Shown here: positions 17,889 through 26,382 of the stretch, one piece after another
How positions within the stretch are numbered: the stretch's first letter is position 1
How the letters are laid out: each line of letters opens with the position of its first letter
DNA from: Streptomyces sp. NBC_01231
GTDB taxonomy: Bacteria; Actinomycetota; Actinomycetes; Streptomycetales; Streptomycetaceae
Assembly (NCBI GenBank): GCA_035999765.1
Contig: CP108521.1
Span: 1,860,001-1,924,000 of the forward strand
DNA length: 64,000 nt
Direction of reading: 5' to 3'
The notes under the pieces: model-generated
Seen by the model: the letters and a program-made list of their open reading frames with translations, nothing else
Told to the model about the DNA's origin: nothing
The model's database searches: none
Translations under genes and position numbers: made by a program

Positions 17889-17921
17889 GGTTCCTCGGCG
17901 TCTTCGGCTCTCGTACGGCTG

Positions 17922-18770
17922 TCAGAGACGGCAGGCGTGGATCGCCGTCGTCAGGATGGCCCGGGCACCGATCTCGTACAGGTCGTCCATGATCCGCTGG
18001 GCCTCCTTGGCGGGGACCATCGCGCGGACGGCGACCCAGCCCTCGTTGTGCAGCGGGGAGACGGTCGGGGACTCCAGGCCGGGGGTGAGGGCGACGGCGT
18101 TCTCGAGCTGCTCGACACGGCAGTCGTAGTCCATCATCACGTAGGTCCGGGCCACCAGGACGCCCTGGAGGCGGCGCAGGAACTGCTGGACCTTGGGCTC
18201 CTCGGCTTCGGCGCCGACGCGCCGGATGACGACGGCCTCGGACTTCATGATCGGCTCGCCGAAGACTTCGAGGCCCGCGTTGCGCAACGAGGTGCCGGTC
18301 TCGACGACGTCGGCGATGACCTCGGCGACGCCCAGTTCGATCGCGGTCTCGACGGCCCCGTCGAGGTGGACGACGGACGCGTCGATGCCGTTGTCGGCGA
18401 GGTGCTTGGCGACGATCCCCTCGTACGAGGTGGCCACCGTCATGCCGGCGAGGTCCGCGATGCCGCTCGCGGTGCCGGGCTTGCCGGCGAAGCGGAAGGT
18501 GGAGCGGGCGAAGCCGAGCGGCAGGATGACCTCCGCGTTGGCGCCCGAGTCGATCAGCAGGTCGCGGCCGGTGATGCCGATGTCGAGCTTGCCGGAGGAG
18601 ACGTAGATGGCGATGTCGCGGGGGCGGAGGTAGAAGAACTCGACCTCGTTGGTCGGGTCGACGATCCGCAGTTCCTTGGACTCGCGGCGCTGCTGGTAGC
18701 CGGCCTCATGCAGCATCTCCGCCGCAGGTCCTGACAGGGAACCCTTGTTGGGGACGGCGATGCGCAGCAT
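17922..18770 (-). CDS. hisG: ATP phosphoribosyltransferase (long form)
   Basis: HisG catalyses the first, feedback-inhibited step of histidine biosynthesis, joining ATP and PRPP to phosphoribosyl-ATP. The 282-aa protein is the long form: two periplasmic-binding-like catalytic domains (LRIAVPNKGSL at the start; DIGITGRDLL; ETGTSLRNAGLEV for PRPP binding) plus the C-terminal allosteric domain (about 205-282; DYDCRVEQLENAVALTPGLESPTVSPL and WVAVRAMVP). Long-form enzymes are histidine-inhibited homohexamers that do not need HisZ, and none is present. It lies 54 bases downstream of hisE, consistent with co-transcription. Identification is certain. Confidence 0.98.
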   Translation of the reverse strand: MLRIAVPNKGSLSGPAAEMLHEAGYQQRRESKELRIVDPTNEVEFFYLRPRDIAIYVSSGKLDIGITGRDLLIDSGANAEVILPLGFARSTFRFAGKPGTASGIADLAGMTVATSYEGIVAKHLADNGIDASVVHLDGAVETAIELGVAEVIADVVETGTSLRNAGLEVFGEPIMKSEAVVIRRVGAEAEEPKVQQFLRRLQGVLVARTYVMMDYDCRVEQLENAVALTPGLESPTVSPLHNEGWVAVRAMVPAKEAQRIMDDLYEIGARAILTTAIHACRL

Positions 18771-18824
18771 GAGGTCGGCTTCCTTCTCGTTGTGGATCAG
18801 GGGGTGTGGTGCGGGGGTACGGGC

Positions 18825-19097
18825 TCAGAGGTGGGCGTAGACGTCGTCCAGCGAGATCCCGCGGGCGACCATCATCACCTGGACGTGGTACAGCAGCTGC
18901 GAGATCTCCTCGGCGGCTGCCTCCTTGCCCTCGTACTCGGCGGCCATCCAGACCTCGGCGGCCTCTTCGACGACCTTCTTGCCGATGGCATGGACACCCT
19001 TGCCGACCAGTTCTGCGGTGCGGGAGGTGGCGGGGTCGCCGTTGGCGGCCTTCTGCTGGAGCTCGGTGAAGAGCTCCTCGAACGTCTTATTGGACAT
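18825..19097 (-). CDS. hisE: Phosphoribosyl-ATP pyrophosphohydrolase
   Basis: HisE carries out step two of histidine biosynthesis, removing pyrophosphate from phosphoribosyl-ATP. The 90-aa all-alpha MazG-like protein has the metal-binding ExxE segments [13 protein letters not shown] and [17 protein letters not shown]. It is separate from HisI, as in other actinobacteria. I chose the ATG at 19097 ([10 protein letters not shown]) because the 90-aa length equals the S. coelicolor protein as I know it; a GTG four codons upstream is possible but has no RBS. It lies 33 bases after ribH in the rib-his operon. Confidence 0.97.
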   Translation of the reverse strand: MSNKTFEELFTELQQKAANGDPATSRTAELVGKGVHAIGKKVVEEAAEVWMAAEYEGKEAAAEEISQLLYHVQVMMVARGISLDDVYAHL

Positions 19098-19130
19098 GGT
19101 GGCGCCCACTTTACGCGTGTGCAGGGCGGC

Positions 19131-19616
19131 TCATCGCCACGGTTCGGATACTGAGCGGAGGGTGGCCGCCGTGGCCACCGCCGCCGTCACCGCCTCGTGG
19201 CCCTTGTCCTCGTTGGAACCCTCGATGCCGGCCCGGTCCAGGGCCTGTTCCTCGGTGTCGCAGGTGAGGACGCCGAAGCCGACGGGCACGCCGGTGTCGA
19301 CGGAGACCTGAGTGAGGCCCTGGGTGACGCCCTGGCACACGAACTCGAAGTGGGGGGTGCCGCCGCGGATGACCACTCCGAGGGCGACGATCGCGTCGTA
19401 GCCGCGGCCCGCGAGGACCTTGGCGACGACCGGGAGCTCCCAGCTGCCGGGGACCCTCAGCAGGGTCGGCTCGTCGATTCCCAGGTCGTGCAGCGCGCGC
19501 AGGGCGCCGTCCACCAGACCGTCCATCACCTTCTCGTGCCACTGTGCCGCGATGACGGCGACCCGCAGGTCTCCGACGCCTCGTACGGACAGTTCCGGTG
19601 CACCCTTGCCGCTCAC
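19131..19616 (-). CDS. ribH: 6,7-dimethyl-8-ribityllumazine synthase
   Basis: RibH condenses 5-amino-6-ribitylaminouracil with 3,4-dihydroxybutanone 4-phosphate to give lumazine, the penultimate step of riboflavin synthesis, and assembles as a pentamer or 60-mer shell. The 161-aa sequence has the family landmarks: [32 protein letters not shown] with the catalytic His, and [21 protein letters not shown] followed by the conserved GHEA. The start ATG gives [11 protein letters not shown]; upstream bases include a modest purine-rich stretch. It follows ribBA by 29 bases in the FMN-riboswitch operon. Confidence 0.98.
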   Translation of the reverse strand: MSGKGAPELSVRGVGDLRVAVIAAQWHEKVMDGLVDGALRALHDLGIDEPTLLRVPGSWELPVVAKVLAGRGYDAIVALGVVIRGGTPHFEFVCQGVTQGLTQVSVDTGVPVGFGVLTCDTEEQALDRAGIEGSNEDKGHEAVTAAVATAATLRSVSEPWR

Positions 19617-19645
19617 TTGTCTCGCATCTCCTCGATGGTCTTTCT

Positions 19646-20935
19646 TTACTGGTTGCCGCAGGTGGAGACGGGGGTCGTCTCCAGCCAGGGCAGGTCGTGC
19701 CCCATCCGGTCCCGCTTGGTGCGCAGGTAGCGGAGGTTGTGCTCGCCCGCCTGCACGGGCATCGGCTCGCGGCCGGTGACCTTGATGCCGTGGCGGACGA
19801 GCGCGTCGGTCTTGTCGGGGTTGTTGGTCATCAGGCGCACGCTGCGGACACCCAGGTCGTCAAGGATCTGCGCGCCCGCCCCGTAGTCCCGGGCGTCGGC
19901 GGGAAGGCCGAGTTCCAGGTTGGCGTCGAGGGTGTCGTGGCCCTGCTCCTGGAGCTCGTACGCGCGCAGCTTGGACAGCAGGCCGATGCCGCGCCCCTCG
20001 TGGCCGCGCAGATAGACCACCACTCCCCTGCCCTCGGCCTGGACGCGGTCCAGGGAGGCGTCCAGCTGGGGGCCGCAGTCGCAGCGCGCGGAGCCGAAGA
20101 TGTCGCCGGTGAGGCATTCGGAGTGGATGCGGACGACGATGTCCTCGCCGTCGCCGATCTCGCCGTGCACCAGGGCGACGTGTTCCACGCCGTCGACGGT
20201 GGAGCGGTAGCCGTACGCCGTGAACTCGCCGTGGGTGGTGGGCAGCCGGGTTTCGGCCTCGCGGCGGACGGTGGGTTCGGAGGAGCGCCGGTAGGCGATC
20301 AGGTCCTCGATGGAGATGATCGTCAGGCCGTGCTTGCGGGCGAAGGGGATCAGTTCGGGCAGCCGCAGCATGCTGCCGTCCTCGCCGGCGATCTCGACGA
20401 TGGCGCCGGCCGGGCGCAGACCGGCGAGGCGGGCGAGGTCGACGGCGGCCTCGGTGTGGCCGTCGCGGACGAGTACGCCGCCGGACTTGGCGCGCAGCGG
20501 GAAGATGTGGCCGGGACGGACGAGGTCCGACGGTTCGGCCGTGCCGCTCGCGAGGAGCTGGAGGGTGGCCGCGCGGTCGGAGGCCGAGATCCCGGTGCTC
20601 ACGCCGTGGGCGGCGACGGCGTCCACGGAGACGGTGAACGCGGTCTTCATTTGCTCGGTGTTGTCGTCGACCATCTGCGGGAGCTGGAGCCGGTCCAGTT
20701 CGTCGCCCTCCATGGGGGCGCAGATCAGGCCGCGGCACTCGCTCATCATGAAGGCGACGATCTCGGGGGTCACCTTCTCCGCGGCGACCACGAGGTCGCC
20801 CTCGTTCTCCCGGTCCTCGTCGTCGACGACCACGATCGGACGGCCGGCCGCGATGTCCACGATGGCCTGCTCGATCGGGTCGAGCGTGAAGTTCTCGAGG
20901 CTTTCGGTGCTGTACATGATCGGTGCCGCCGTCAT
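19646..20935 (-). CDS. ribBA: Bifunctional 3,4-dihydroxybutanone 4-phosphate synthase / GTP cyclohydrolase II
   Basis: A 429-aa fusion supplying both entry branches of riboflavin synthesis. The N-terminal RibB domain (about 1-210) has [19 protein letters not shown], the acidic metal-binding loop, and [26 protein letters not shown]. The C-terminal RibA domain (about 215-429) has the zinc ligands in [21 protein letters not shown] and the GTP-binding [10 protein letters not shown], as well as the catalytic [13 protein letters not shown]. The first possible ATG (20935, MTAAPIM) overlaps the ribM stop by four bases, favouring translational coupling; a second ATG at 20917 is possible. Identification is certain. 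Confidence 0.98.
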   Translation of the reverse strand: MTAAPIMYSTESLENFTLDPIEQAIVDIAAGRPIVVVDDEDRENEGDLVVAAEKVTPEIVAFMMSECRGLICAPMEGDELDRLQLPQMVDDNTEQMKTAFTVSVDAVAAHGVSTGISASDRAATLQLLASGTAEPSDLVRPGHIFPLRAKSGGVLVRDGHTEAAVDLARLAGLRPAGAIVEIAGEDGSMLRLPELIPFARKHGLTIISIEDLIAYRRSSEPTVRREAETRLPTTHGEFTAYGYRSTVDGVEHVALVHGEIGDGEDIVVRIHSECLTGDIFGSARCDCGPQLDASLDRVQAEGRGVVVYLRGHEGRGIGLLSKLRAYELQEQGHDTLDANLELGLPADARDYGAGAQILDDLGVRSVRLMTNNPDKTDALVRHGIKVTGREPMPVQAGEHNLRYLRTKRDRMGHDLPWLETTPVSTCGNQ

Positions 20936-21573
20936 GCCGGCGCTCCTTCCAGGAAGGGCTGCGAGGCCTTGCGGGAGCGCAGCCACCAGTCGCGCATGCC
21001 CCACAGGACGAGCGCGCCGTAGATGACGTAGACGAAACCGGAGAAGGCGTAGCCGTTGGCGAAGTTCAGGGGGACGCCGACGAGGTCGACGAGGAGCCAG
21101 GCGAACCAGAACTCGACCATGCCGCGGGCCTGCGCGTACATGGCGACGACGGTGCCGACGAAGATGTAGGCGTCGGGCCAGGGGTCCCAGGACAGGGTCG
21201 GGTACGCCTTGAAGAGCAGGGCCACCGCGACCGTGCCGACGGCGGCGGCACCGACCATCGCCGCGCGCTCGCGCCAGGTGGCGAAGCGCGGGGTGATGTG
21301 GCCGTCCCCGGAGCCGTCCTTGCCGCGGTTCCACTGCCACCAGCCGTACAGGGCGACGACCATGACGACGGCCTGCTTGCCCGCGCTGCCGGTCAGGTGG
21401 CCGAAGAAAGCGCCGAAGAGGATCAGGCCGGAGACGAACTGGACGGGCCAGCTCCAGATGGACCGGCGCCAGCCGAGCGCGAGGCCGATCAGGCCGAAGA
21501 TGTTGCCGACCATGTCCGACCAGAGGATGTGCTGGTCGAGGAGGGCGAACGCCTCGGAGTTCAGCCAGTTCAC
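20932..21573 (-). CDS. ribM: PnuC-family transporter, probable riboflavin importer RibM
   Basis: A 213-aa integral membrane protein of the PnuC family with about seven transmembrane helices. Landmarks are [26 protein letters not shown] near residue 25, [16 protein letters not shown] about 72-87, and the C-terminal [38 protein letters not shown] about 162-200. PnuC proteins import nicotinamide riboside, thiamine or riboflavin depending on subfamily. Here the gene overlaps ribE and ribBA by four bases on each side and lies behind an FMN riboswitch, the setting of RibM riboflavin transporters described in Streptomyces davawensis and Corynebacterium. Riboflavin uptake is therefore the likely role; the substrate is inferred from context. 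Confidence 0.88.
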   Translation of the reverse strand: MNWLNSEAFALLDQHILWSDMVGNIFGLIGLALGWRRSIWSWPVQFVSGLILFGAFFGHLTGSAGKQAVVMVVALYGWWQWNRGKDGSGDGHITPRFATWRERAAMVGAAAVGTVAVALLFKAYPTLSWDPWPDAYIFVGTVVAMYAQARGMVEFWFAWLLVDLVGVPLNFANGYAFSGFVYVIYGALVLWGMRDWWLRSRKASQPFLEGAPA

Positions 21574-22172
21574 CGGGTGGCCCCCTGACTGGTCAGCAGC
21601 CGCTCGACGTACTTGGCGATGATGTCGACCTCGAGGTTGACCGGGTCGCCGGGCTGCTTGAGGCCGAGCGTGGTCAGGGCGAGGGTGGTGGGGATGAGGC
21701 TCACGGTGAAGTGGTCGGGGCCGGCGTCGACGACGGTGAGGCTGATGCCGTCGACCGTGATGGAGCCCTTCTCCACGACGTAGCGCGTGAGGTCCGCGGG
21801 GAGCTCGATCTTCACGAGCTCCCAGTTCTCGGACGGCTTGCGCTCCAGCACCCGGCCGGTTCCGTCGACGTGCCCCTGCACGATGTGGCCGCCGAGGCGT
21901 GCGCCCACGGCGGTGGGGCGCTCCAGGTTGACGCGGGAGCCCACGGCGAGGATGCCCAGGCTGGAACGGTTCAGGGTCTCGGCCATCACATCGGCGGTGA
22001 ACTCGTCGCCCTCGTGGTCGACGACGGTCAGACAGACACCGTTGACGGCGATGGAGTCGCCGTGCTTCGCGCCTTCCGTGACGACGGGGCCACGCAGCCG
22101 GAAGCGGGAGGCGTCGCCGAGGTTCTCGACGGCGGTGACCTCACCCAGCTCTTCGACGATTCCGGTGAACAC
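21570..22172 (-). CDS. ribE: Riboflavin synthase
   Basis: Riboflavin synthase (alpha subunit type) dismutates two lumazine molecules to riboflavin and the ribityl uracil precursor. The 200-aa protein shows the internal duplication typical of the family: the first lumazine-binding barrel starts [12 protein letters not shown] and contains [12 protein letters not shown]; the second contains [12 protein letters not shown] and [16 protein letters not shown] set the start at the GTG at 22172 because MFTGIVEE is the universal N-terminus and GGAGGA lies just upstream. It is the first gene of the operon, about 150 bases after the FMN aptamer. Confidence 0.98.
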   Translation of the reverse strand: MFTGIVEELGEVTAVENLGDASRFRLRGPVVTEGAKHGDSIAVNGVCLTVVDHEGDEFTADVMAETLNRSSLGILAVGSRVNLERPTAVGARLGGHIVQGHVDGTGRVLERKPSENWELVKIELPADLTRYVVEKGSITVDGISLTVVDAGPDHFTVSLIPTTLALTTLGLKQPGDPVNLEVDIIAKYVERLLTSQGATR

Positions 22173-22319
22173 TTCCCGGGTCCTCCTGCCTCTTCGGGCA
22201 CGGACTCCGGGGCTGTCGATGACGACAGAACGTACGAGCGAGAACACCGGGGGCGACGCCGAACAGGGCTCGTCCCACGGACGAACCAATACGGCGGCGC
22301 GCACGAATGCCCGCCCGCC

Positions 22320-22449
22320 GCGCACTGCCTCCCATCCGGACTTTAACCGTCGGTCCAGGAATTTCACCTGGTCAACCGGCCACTGGAAGTGACCGGGTCG
22401 CGGACTGTAACCGCCGGTTCGGACTTTCACCGACCCCGGAGTGCGCTGC
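22320..22449 (-). promoter_or_regulatory. FMN riboswitch (RFN element) of the rib operon
   Basis: Read on the minus strand, the aptamer shows the conserved RFN blocks in order: GGGGTCGGTGAAAGTCCG, then ACCGGCGGTTACAGTCCGC, a variable stem, then CAGGTGAAATTCCTG, ACCGACGGTTAAAGTCCGG and GATGGGAGGCAGTGCG. The outer P1 stem is formed by GCGCACT and AGTGCGC. It binds FMN and lowers expression of the riboflavin genes when FMN is plentiful. About 150 bases separate it from the ribE start; expression-platform details (termination or RBS sequestration) were not resolved. Confidence 0.97.
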
Positions 22450-22589
22450 TTCTGGTACATGGTCAGTGTGCCACGCTCGATCGGCGGCCATACGGGTGAA
22501 CGGTGTGGGGTGGCTCACAGGGAGGGTCGATGGACTTCTCGACCGGACCGCGGCAGCCCCAACCCGCCTACCGGCGCATCCCGTTGAAC
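22450..22589. other. Intergenic, no supported gene
   Basis: Between the riboswitch and the orphan operator there is presumably the rib promoter (on minus, beyond 22450). I saw no convincing coding frame and did not resolve the promoter elements. Confidence 0.4.
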
Positions 22590-22624
22590 TGGTTCCACAC
22601 CCTGGGCTTATTGGTCTAGTCCTC
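22590..22624 (+). promoter_or_regulatory. Orphan chitinase-type operator (paired direct repeats)
   Basis: TGGTTCCACACC at 22590 and TGGTCTAGTCCT at 22612 lie 22 bases apart, closely mirroring the 21-base spacing of the pair in front of the chitinase gene at 7722/7743. The 13-mer TGGTCTAGTCCTC is identical at both loci. No chitinase follows here. The 302 bases up to the NAD(P)-binding protein start at 22927 contain no GH18 sequence and no clear gene. It could be a relict operator or could control the gene at 22927. Confidence 0.6.
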
Positions 22625-22926
22625 ATTAGGGTCGGCCCGCGTGGACACCCGTAGAGACGGGCCCGGTGGCGGTGACGACGGCCCTTGCCCGCCGCCGGGT
22701 CTCCGCTCCGGCGCACACGCTCCTCACCCCCGACCTCGAGGCCCCAGAGGAGCGGGACGGACGTGTCGCGGACGTGCGCGCCGTGGTCAACCCGGATCTA
22801 CTGGAGTTCGTACGCGGTCAGTTGGTTCGACCGCAGTCGGCTGTCACATCGCGCGACGTCCGCACGGTCCGAGCCGACGAGGGGCGTTCCGCCGGGGAGC
22901 GTCCGGCATCCGAAGGGGTGAACAGC

Positions 22927-23667
22927 ATGGCTACGATCCTGGTGACCGGCGGTACCGGAACGCTCGGCCGGCTCGTCACCGAGCGCCTGCGCGCGGGTGG
23001 GCACGAGGTGCGGGTGCTCAGCAGGCACGCCCAGCCGTACGCCGTCGACCTGCGTGCGGGCGGCGCGGGGCTGGACGCGGCCGTCGCGGACGTGGAGACG
23101 GTCGTGCACTGCGCGAGCACCCCGCGCGGCGGGGACGAGCAGGCGGCGGCGCATCTGATCGGGGCCGCGCGGCGGGCGGGGGTCGGCCATCTGGTCTACA
23201 TCTCGATCGTCGGTGTGGACCGGGTGCCGTTCGGCTACTACCGGACCAAGCTCGCCGTGGAGAGTCAGATCGAGCGGTCGGGGCTCGGCTGGACCGTGCT
23301 GCGGACGACCCAGTTCCACGATCTGCTCGTCCAGGTGCTCGGGGCACTGTCCAGGCCGCCGGTCCTGCTGTTGCCCGCGGGCGCGCGGGCCCAGCCGATC
23401 GAGGTGGCCGAAGTCACCGACCGGCTGGCCGAGTTGGCGGTGGGAGCACCCGCCGGGCGGGTCGAGGACATGGGCGGGCCCGAGGTGCGGTCGCTCGAGT
23501 CGCTGGCCCGGGCCTATCTGAAGGCGACGGGACGGCGCCGGGCCGTGGTCAACGTGCCGCTGGCGGGCAAGGCGTACCGGGGGTTCCGCGCGGGCGGCCA
23601 TCTCACGCCGGAACGGGCGGTGGGCAAGGGGACGTTCGAGGACTATCTGGCCGCGCGGCGGGGATAG
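22927..23667 (+). CDS. NAD(P)-binding SDR-like protein (NmrA/atypical SDR group)
   Basis: A 246-aa Rossmann-fold protein. It starts with the dinucleotide motif VTGGTGTLGRLV and the basic LSRH that would contact NADP(H). It continues with VETVVHCAST and HLVYISIVGVDRVPFGYYRTKLAVE (the YxxxK-like Tyr/Lys pair), then a short substrate domain. It resembles NAD(P)H-binding (PF13460) sugar-epimerase-like or NmrA-like proteins, which act as reductases or as redox sensors. The substrate is unknown. ATG 22927 has GAAGGGGTGA upstream; a longer frame to 22666 is open but reads like non-coding sequence. The gene is convergent with the ROK gene. Confidence 0.85.
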   Translation: MATILVTGGTGTLGRLVTERLRAGGHEVRVLSRHAQPYAVDLRAGGAGLDAAVADVETVVHCASTPRGGDEQAAAHLIGAARRAGVGHLVYISIVGVDRVPFGYYRTKLAVESQIERSGLGWTVLRTTQFHDLLVQVLGALSRPPVLLLPAGARAQPIEVAEVTDRLAELAVGAPAGRVEDMGGPEVRSLESLARAYLKATGRRRAVVNVPLAGKAYRGFRAGGHLTPERAVGKGTFEDYLAARRG

Positions 23668-23697
23668 GGCCGCCCGCTTCACATCGACAGAACAGGG

Positions 23698-24966
23698 CTA
23701 CCTCGCCCTCCGGGGCGCGAACAGGTCGTCCTGCGCCCGGTCGCGGGCCGTGAGCAGCGCCCCGCGCAACACCGCTCCCCCGCCCAGCGCGCTGGACCGC
23801 ACCTCCGTGGGCAGGGGAGACAGCCGGGTCAGGCGGGCCTGGACCCGCCGGGCCAGGGTGTCGCCGCCCGCACGGCCGATCTCGCCGGCCAGCACCACAC
23901 AGCCCGGGTCCAGGACGGAGATGACGGCGGCGGCACCGAGGGCGACTCGGTCGGCGAGGACGTCGAGGAAACGGTCGGCGGCGGGGTCCGGAGGGGCGTG
24001 CGAGGCGACAGGGCCGCCCTCGGCGGGGGCTTCGCGACGCACCCCGTCCGCCACCCCCGCCACCGCCACCCGCGCCACCGCCGTCCGAACCAGCACCGCC
24101 GCGTACGGCTCGTGCGCCGCCGCCGTCGCCGTCACGCCGTGCTCCGCCGCCAGGGCGGCGATCGCCCCGGCCGCCGCGAGGGAGTGGAAACCTCCGTCGC
24201 AGCCGGTCGCCGACGGGAGTCCGGTCGTCCCCGGCACCGGCAGGAAGCCGATCTCGCCCGCGCCGCCGGAGGCGCCCCGGCGCAGCGTCCCGTCGAGGAC
24301 CAACGCGGCACCGATGCCCATGCCGAGCCACAGCAGGACGAAGGTGTCCCGGTCGCGGGCGGCACCGTCGCGCTGTTCGGCGAGGGCCGCGAGATTGGTC
24401 TCGTTCTCGACACTGAACCGGGCCGTGGGGAGCCGCTCCTGAAGGGCCGCCACCAGACGCCGGTGCCAGGCGGGCAGCCCGGAGGAGTCGCGGAGTTCAC
24501 CGCTGGCGGGGTCGATCAGCCCGGGCGTGCCGATGCCGACGGTGTGCAGCCGGTCCGCCCCCGCCTCCTTCGCCACCCGTTCGACCAGAGTGACCGCCTG
24601 CTCCACCGCGGGTCCGGTGCCGGTGTCGTCGCCGATCGGCACGGACGCCTCGGCGAGCACCCGCCCGAGCAGGTCGGACACGACCACGGCGACACCCTCG
24701 GTCCGGACGTCCAGGGCGGCCAGATGGGCACGGTCGGCGACGATCCCGTACAGCTTGGCGTTCGGCCCTCGTCGCTGCTCGCCCGACTCCCCGGCCACCT
24801 CGATCAGCCCGGACGCGGTGAGGCGCTCGACGAGGTCGGCCACGGTCGGCCGGGACAGGCCGGTGAGCTGCTTCAACCGCCCTGCCGTCAGCGGACCCTC
24901 CTCCTGGAGCAGGCGCAGGGCGAGCCGGTCGTTGATGGCCCGGGCGGTGCTCGGGGATGCGGGCAT
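23698..24966 (-). CDS. ROK family transcriptional repressor
   Basis: A 422-aa protein with an N-terminal winged helix-turn-helix (about 8-62; LTAGRLKQLTGLSRPTVADLVERL) fused to a ROK sugar-kinase-like domain. That domain shows VGIGTPGLID, ENETNLAALAEQ, LGMGIGAALVLDG and GGAGEIGF. The zinc-binding CxCGxxGC motif of many ROK proteins is absent: the corresponding segment reads TGCDGGFHSL. A sugar or sugar-phosphate inducer is likely but unidentified. It is divergently placed from the MFS gene at 25094 with a palindrome between them, so it probably represses that transporter and itself. The internal Ala-rich insert near 270-310 is unlike standard family members. Confidence 0.9.
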   Translation of the reverse strand: MPASPSTARAINDRLALRLLQEEGPLTAGRLKQLTGLSRPTVADLVERLTASGLIEVAGESGEQRRGPNAKLYGIVADRAHLAALDVRTEGVAVVVSDLLGRVLAEASVPIGDDTGTGPAVEQAVTLVERVAKEAGADRLHTVGIGTPGLIDPASGELRDSSGLPAWHRRLVAALQERLPTARFSVENETNLAALAEQRDGAARDRDTFVLLWLGMGIGAALVLDGTLRRGASGGAGEIGFLPVPGTTGLPSATGCDGGFHSLAAAGAIAALAAEHGVTATAAAHEPYAAVLVRTAVARVAVAGVADGVRREAPAEGGPVASHAPPDPAADRFLDVLADRVALGAAAVISVLDPGCVVLAGEIGRAGGDTLARRVQARLTRLSPLPTEVRSSALGGGAVLRGALLTARDRAQDDLFAPRRAR

Positions 24967-25023
24967 GCCGGGATCCTTCCAGATCGGCGGGACCGCACGG
25001 ACGGGCGGCCGGTAAAGCGCTAT

Positions 25024-25046
25024 CTATCAGGCAGGGTTCCTGATAG
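25024..25046. promoter_or_regulatory. Palindromic operator in the ROK/MFS divergent region
   Basis: CTATCAGG (25024-25031) and CCTGATAG (25039-25046) are a perfect 8-bp inverted repeat with a 7-base spacer, flanked by GTAAA and TTTAC. The repeat is AT-richer than its surroundings and sits midway between the two divergent genes, as expected for a ROK repressor binding site. Confidence 0.65.
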
Positions 25047-25093
25047 TTTACGGCACCGCGAACGGGGACCCGGAAACCTGGAGGGGCCGGAGA

Positions 25094-26305
25094 ATGAGCG
25101 ACGTGGTCTACGACCGACGCGAGGTGCGGCGGGCGCGGTACGCCCTGGCCGCCGTGTTCGCTGTGCACGGTGCCGTCACCGGCTCCTTCGCGACCCGCGT
25201 GCCGTGGATCCAGGAGCACGCCTCGGTCGGTGCGGGCCAACTGGGGCTCGCCCTGGCCTTCCCCGCGCTCGGCGCGTCCGTGGCGATGCCGCTCGCGGGC
25301 CGCATCAGTCACCGCTTCGGCGCACGGAACGCCCTGCGCGGCCTGATCACCCTGTGGACGCTGTCGCTGATCCTGCCGGCACTCGCCCCGAACCTGCCAA
25401 CGCTGTGTCTGGCCCTGTTCGTCTACGGCGCCTCGGCGGGCATGGCGGACGTGGCGATGAACGCGCTCGGCGTCGAGATCGAGAACCAGTTGGGCCGGTC
25501 GATCATGTCCGGCCTGCACGGTATGTGGAGCGCGGGCGCCCTGGTCGGCTCGGCGGCGGGCACACTCGCCGCACACCTGGGCTCGGACGCCCGGCTGCAC
25601 CACGCACTGGCCGCCGCCGTCCTGACCGTGCTGGGCCTCACCGCGTGCACCTGGGTCCTCGACATCCAGCCGGCCGAGGACGAGGAGCCGCCGCCCCGGT
25701 TCGCGCTGCCCCCGAAGTCGGCGCTGCTCATCGGCGCGGTCGGGTTCTGCGCGGTGTTCGCCGAGGGCGCGAGCCTGGACTGGTCGGCGGTCTATCTGCG
25801 CGACCGGCTGGACAGTTCGGCGGGGCTGGCGGCCGCCTGCACCACGGGCTTCACCGCCACCATGGCGATCGCCCGGATCGTCGGCGACAAGGTGGTGGAC
25901 CGCTTCGGCTCGGTGGCCACGGTCCGGGTGGGCGGAGTGCTGGCCGCCCTGGGCGGGCTGCTGATCGTCCTGGCCGGCCATCCGGCGGTGGCCATGGCGG
26001 GGTTCGCGCTGATGGGGCTGGGCATCGCCGTCGTCGTACCGCTGTGCTTCGCCGCGGCGGGTCGCAGCGGCCCGAATCCCAGCCTGGCCATCGCGGGCGT
26101 CGCGACCATCACGTACACCTCGGGCCTGGTCGCGCCGAGCGCCATCGGCGGCCTCGCCCAGGCCACCAGCCTGACGGTGTCCTTCGGCCTGGTGACGGTA
26201 CTGGCATGCGGGCTGGTGGCCTTCGCGGGCGTGCTGCGCGCGGGTGACCGGGACCGTCCGAAGCTCGGTGCCAAGGCCGCGGCGGCTCCGGGCCCGCGGC
26301 CCTGA
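25094..26305 (+). CDS. MFS transporter, probably sugar or drug
   Basis: A 403-aa major facilitator superfamily permease with about 12 transmembrane segments. The loop between helices 2 and 3 carries the family motif-A-like GRISHRFGARNAL. HGMWSAGALVGSAAG and YTSGLVAPSAIGGLAQATSL are further family-like stretches. The overall sequence resembles the YbjJ-like and fucose-permease-like MFS groups. Substrate is unknown; the divergent ROK repressor points to a sugar-related compound. The ATG has a GGAGGGGCC sequence upstream. The gene is followed by a terminator-like hairpin at 26346-26360, next to the TnpB element. Confidence 0.88.
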   Translation: MSDVVYDRREVRRARYALAAVFAVHGAVTGSFATRVPWIQEHASVGAGQLGLALAFPALGASVAMPLAGRISHRFGARNALRGLITLWTLSLILPALAPNLPTLCLALFVYGASAGMADVAMNALGVEIENQLGRSIMSGLHGMWSAGALVGSAAGTLAAHLGSDARLHHALAAAVLTVLGLTACTWVLDIQPAEDEEPPPRFALPPKSALLIGAVGFCAVFAEGASLDWSAVYLRDRLDSSAGLAAACTTGFTATMAIARIVGDKVVDRFGSVATVRVGGVLAALGGLLIVLAGHPAVAMAGFALMGLGIAVVVPLCFAAAGRSGPNPSLAIAGVATITYTSGLVAPSAIGGLAQATSLTVSFGLVTVLACGLVAFAGVLRAGDRDRPKLGAKAAAAPGPRP

Positions 26306-26345
26306 ACGGGTCGCTCGGGGGGTGACGGCCCTCCCCACCCTGAGC

Positions 26346-26366
26346 GGACGTTCAACGTCCGTTTTC
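26346..26366 (+). terminator. Terminator after the MFS gene
   Basis: GGACGT (26346-26351) and ACGTCC (26355-26360) flank a 3-base loop and are followed by GTTTTC on the plus strand, 41 bases after the MFS stop. The T run makes this one of the more classical terminators in the window. It abuts the TnpB element end. Confidence 0.65.
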
Positions 26367-26382
26367 TGTCAACTACCCAGCG

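Noticed and set aside
15942..18734. Plus-strand open frame of 930 codons
   Set aside because: It is the antisense of the CNNM, PH-domain and hisG genes; Gly/Asp/Val-rich shadow composition.
22927..23667. Start of the NAD(P)-binding gene at 22666
   Set aside because: The extra N-terminal 87 codons show no homology-like pattern, and ATG 22927 has a good RBS directly before the Rossmann motif.
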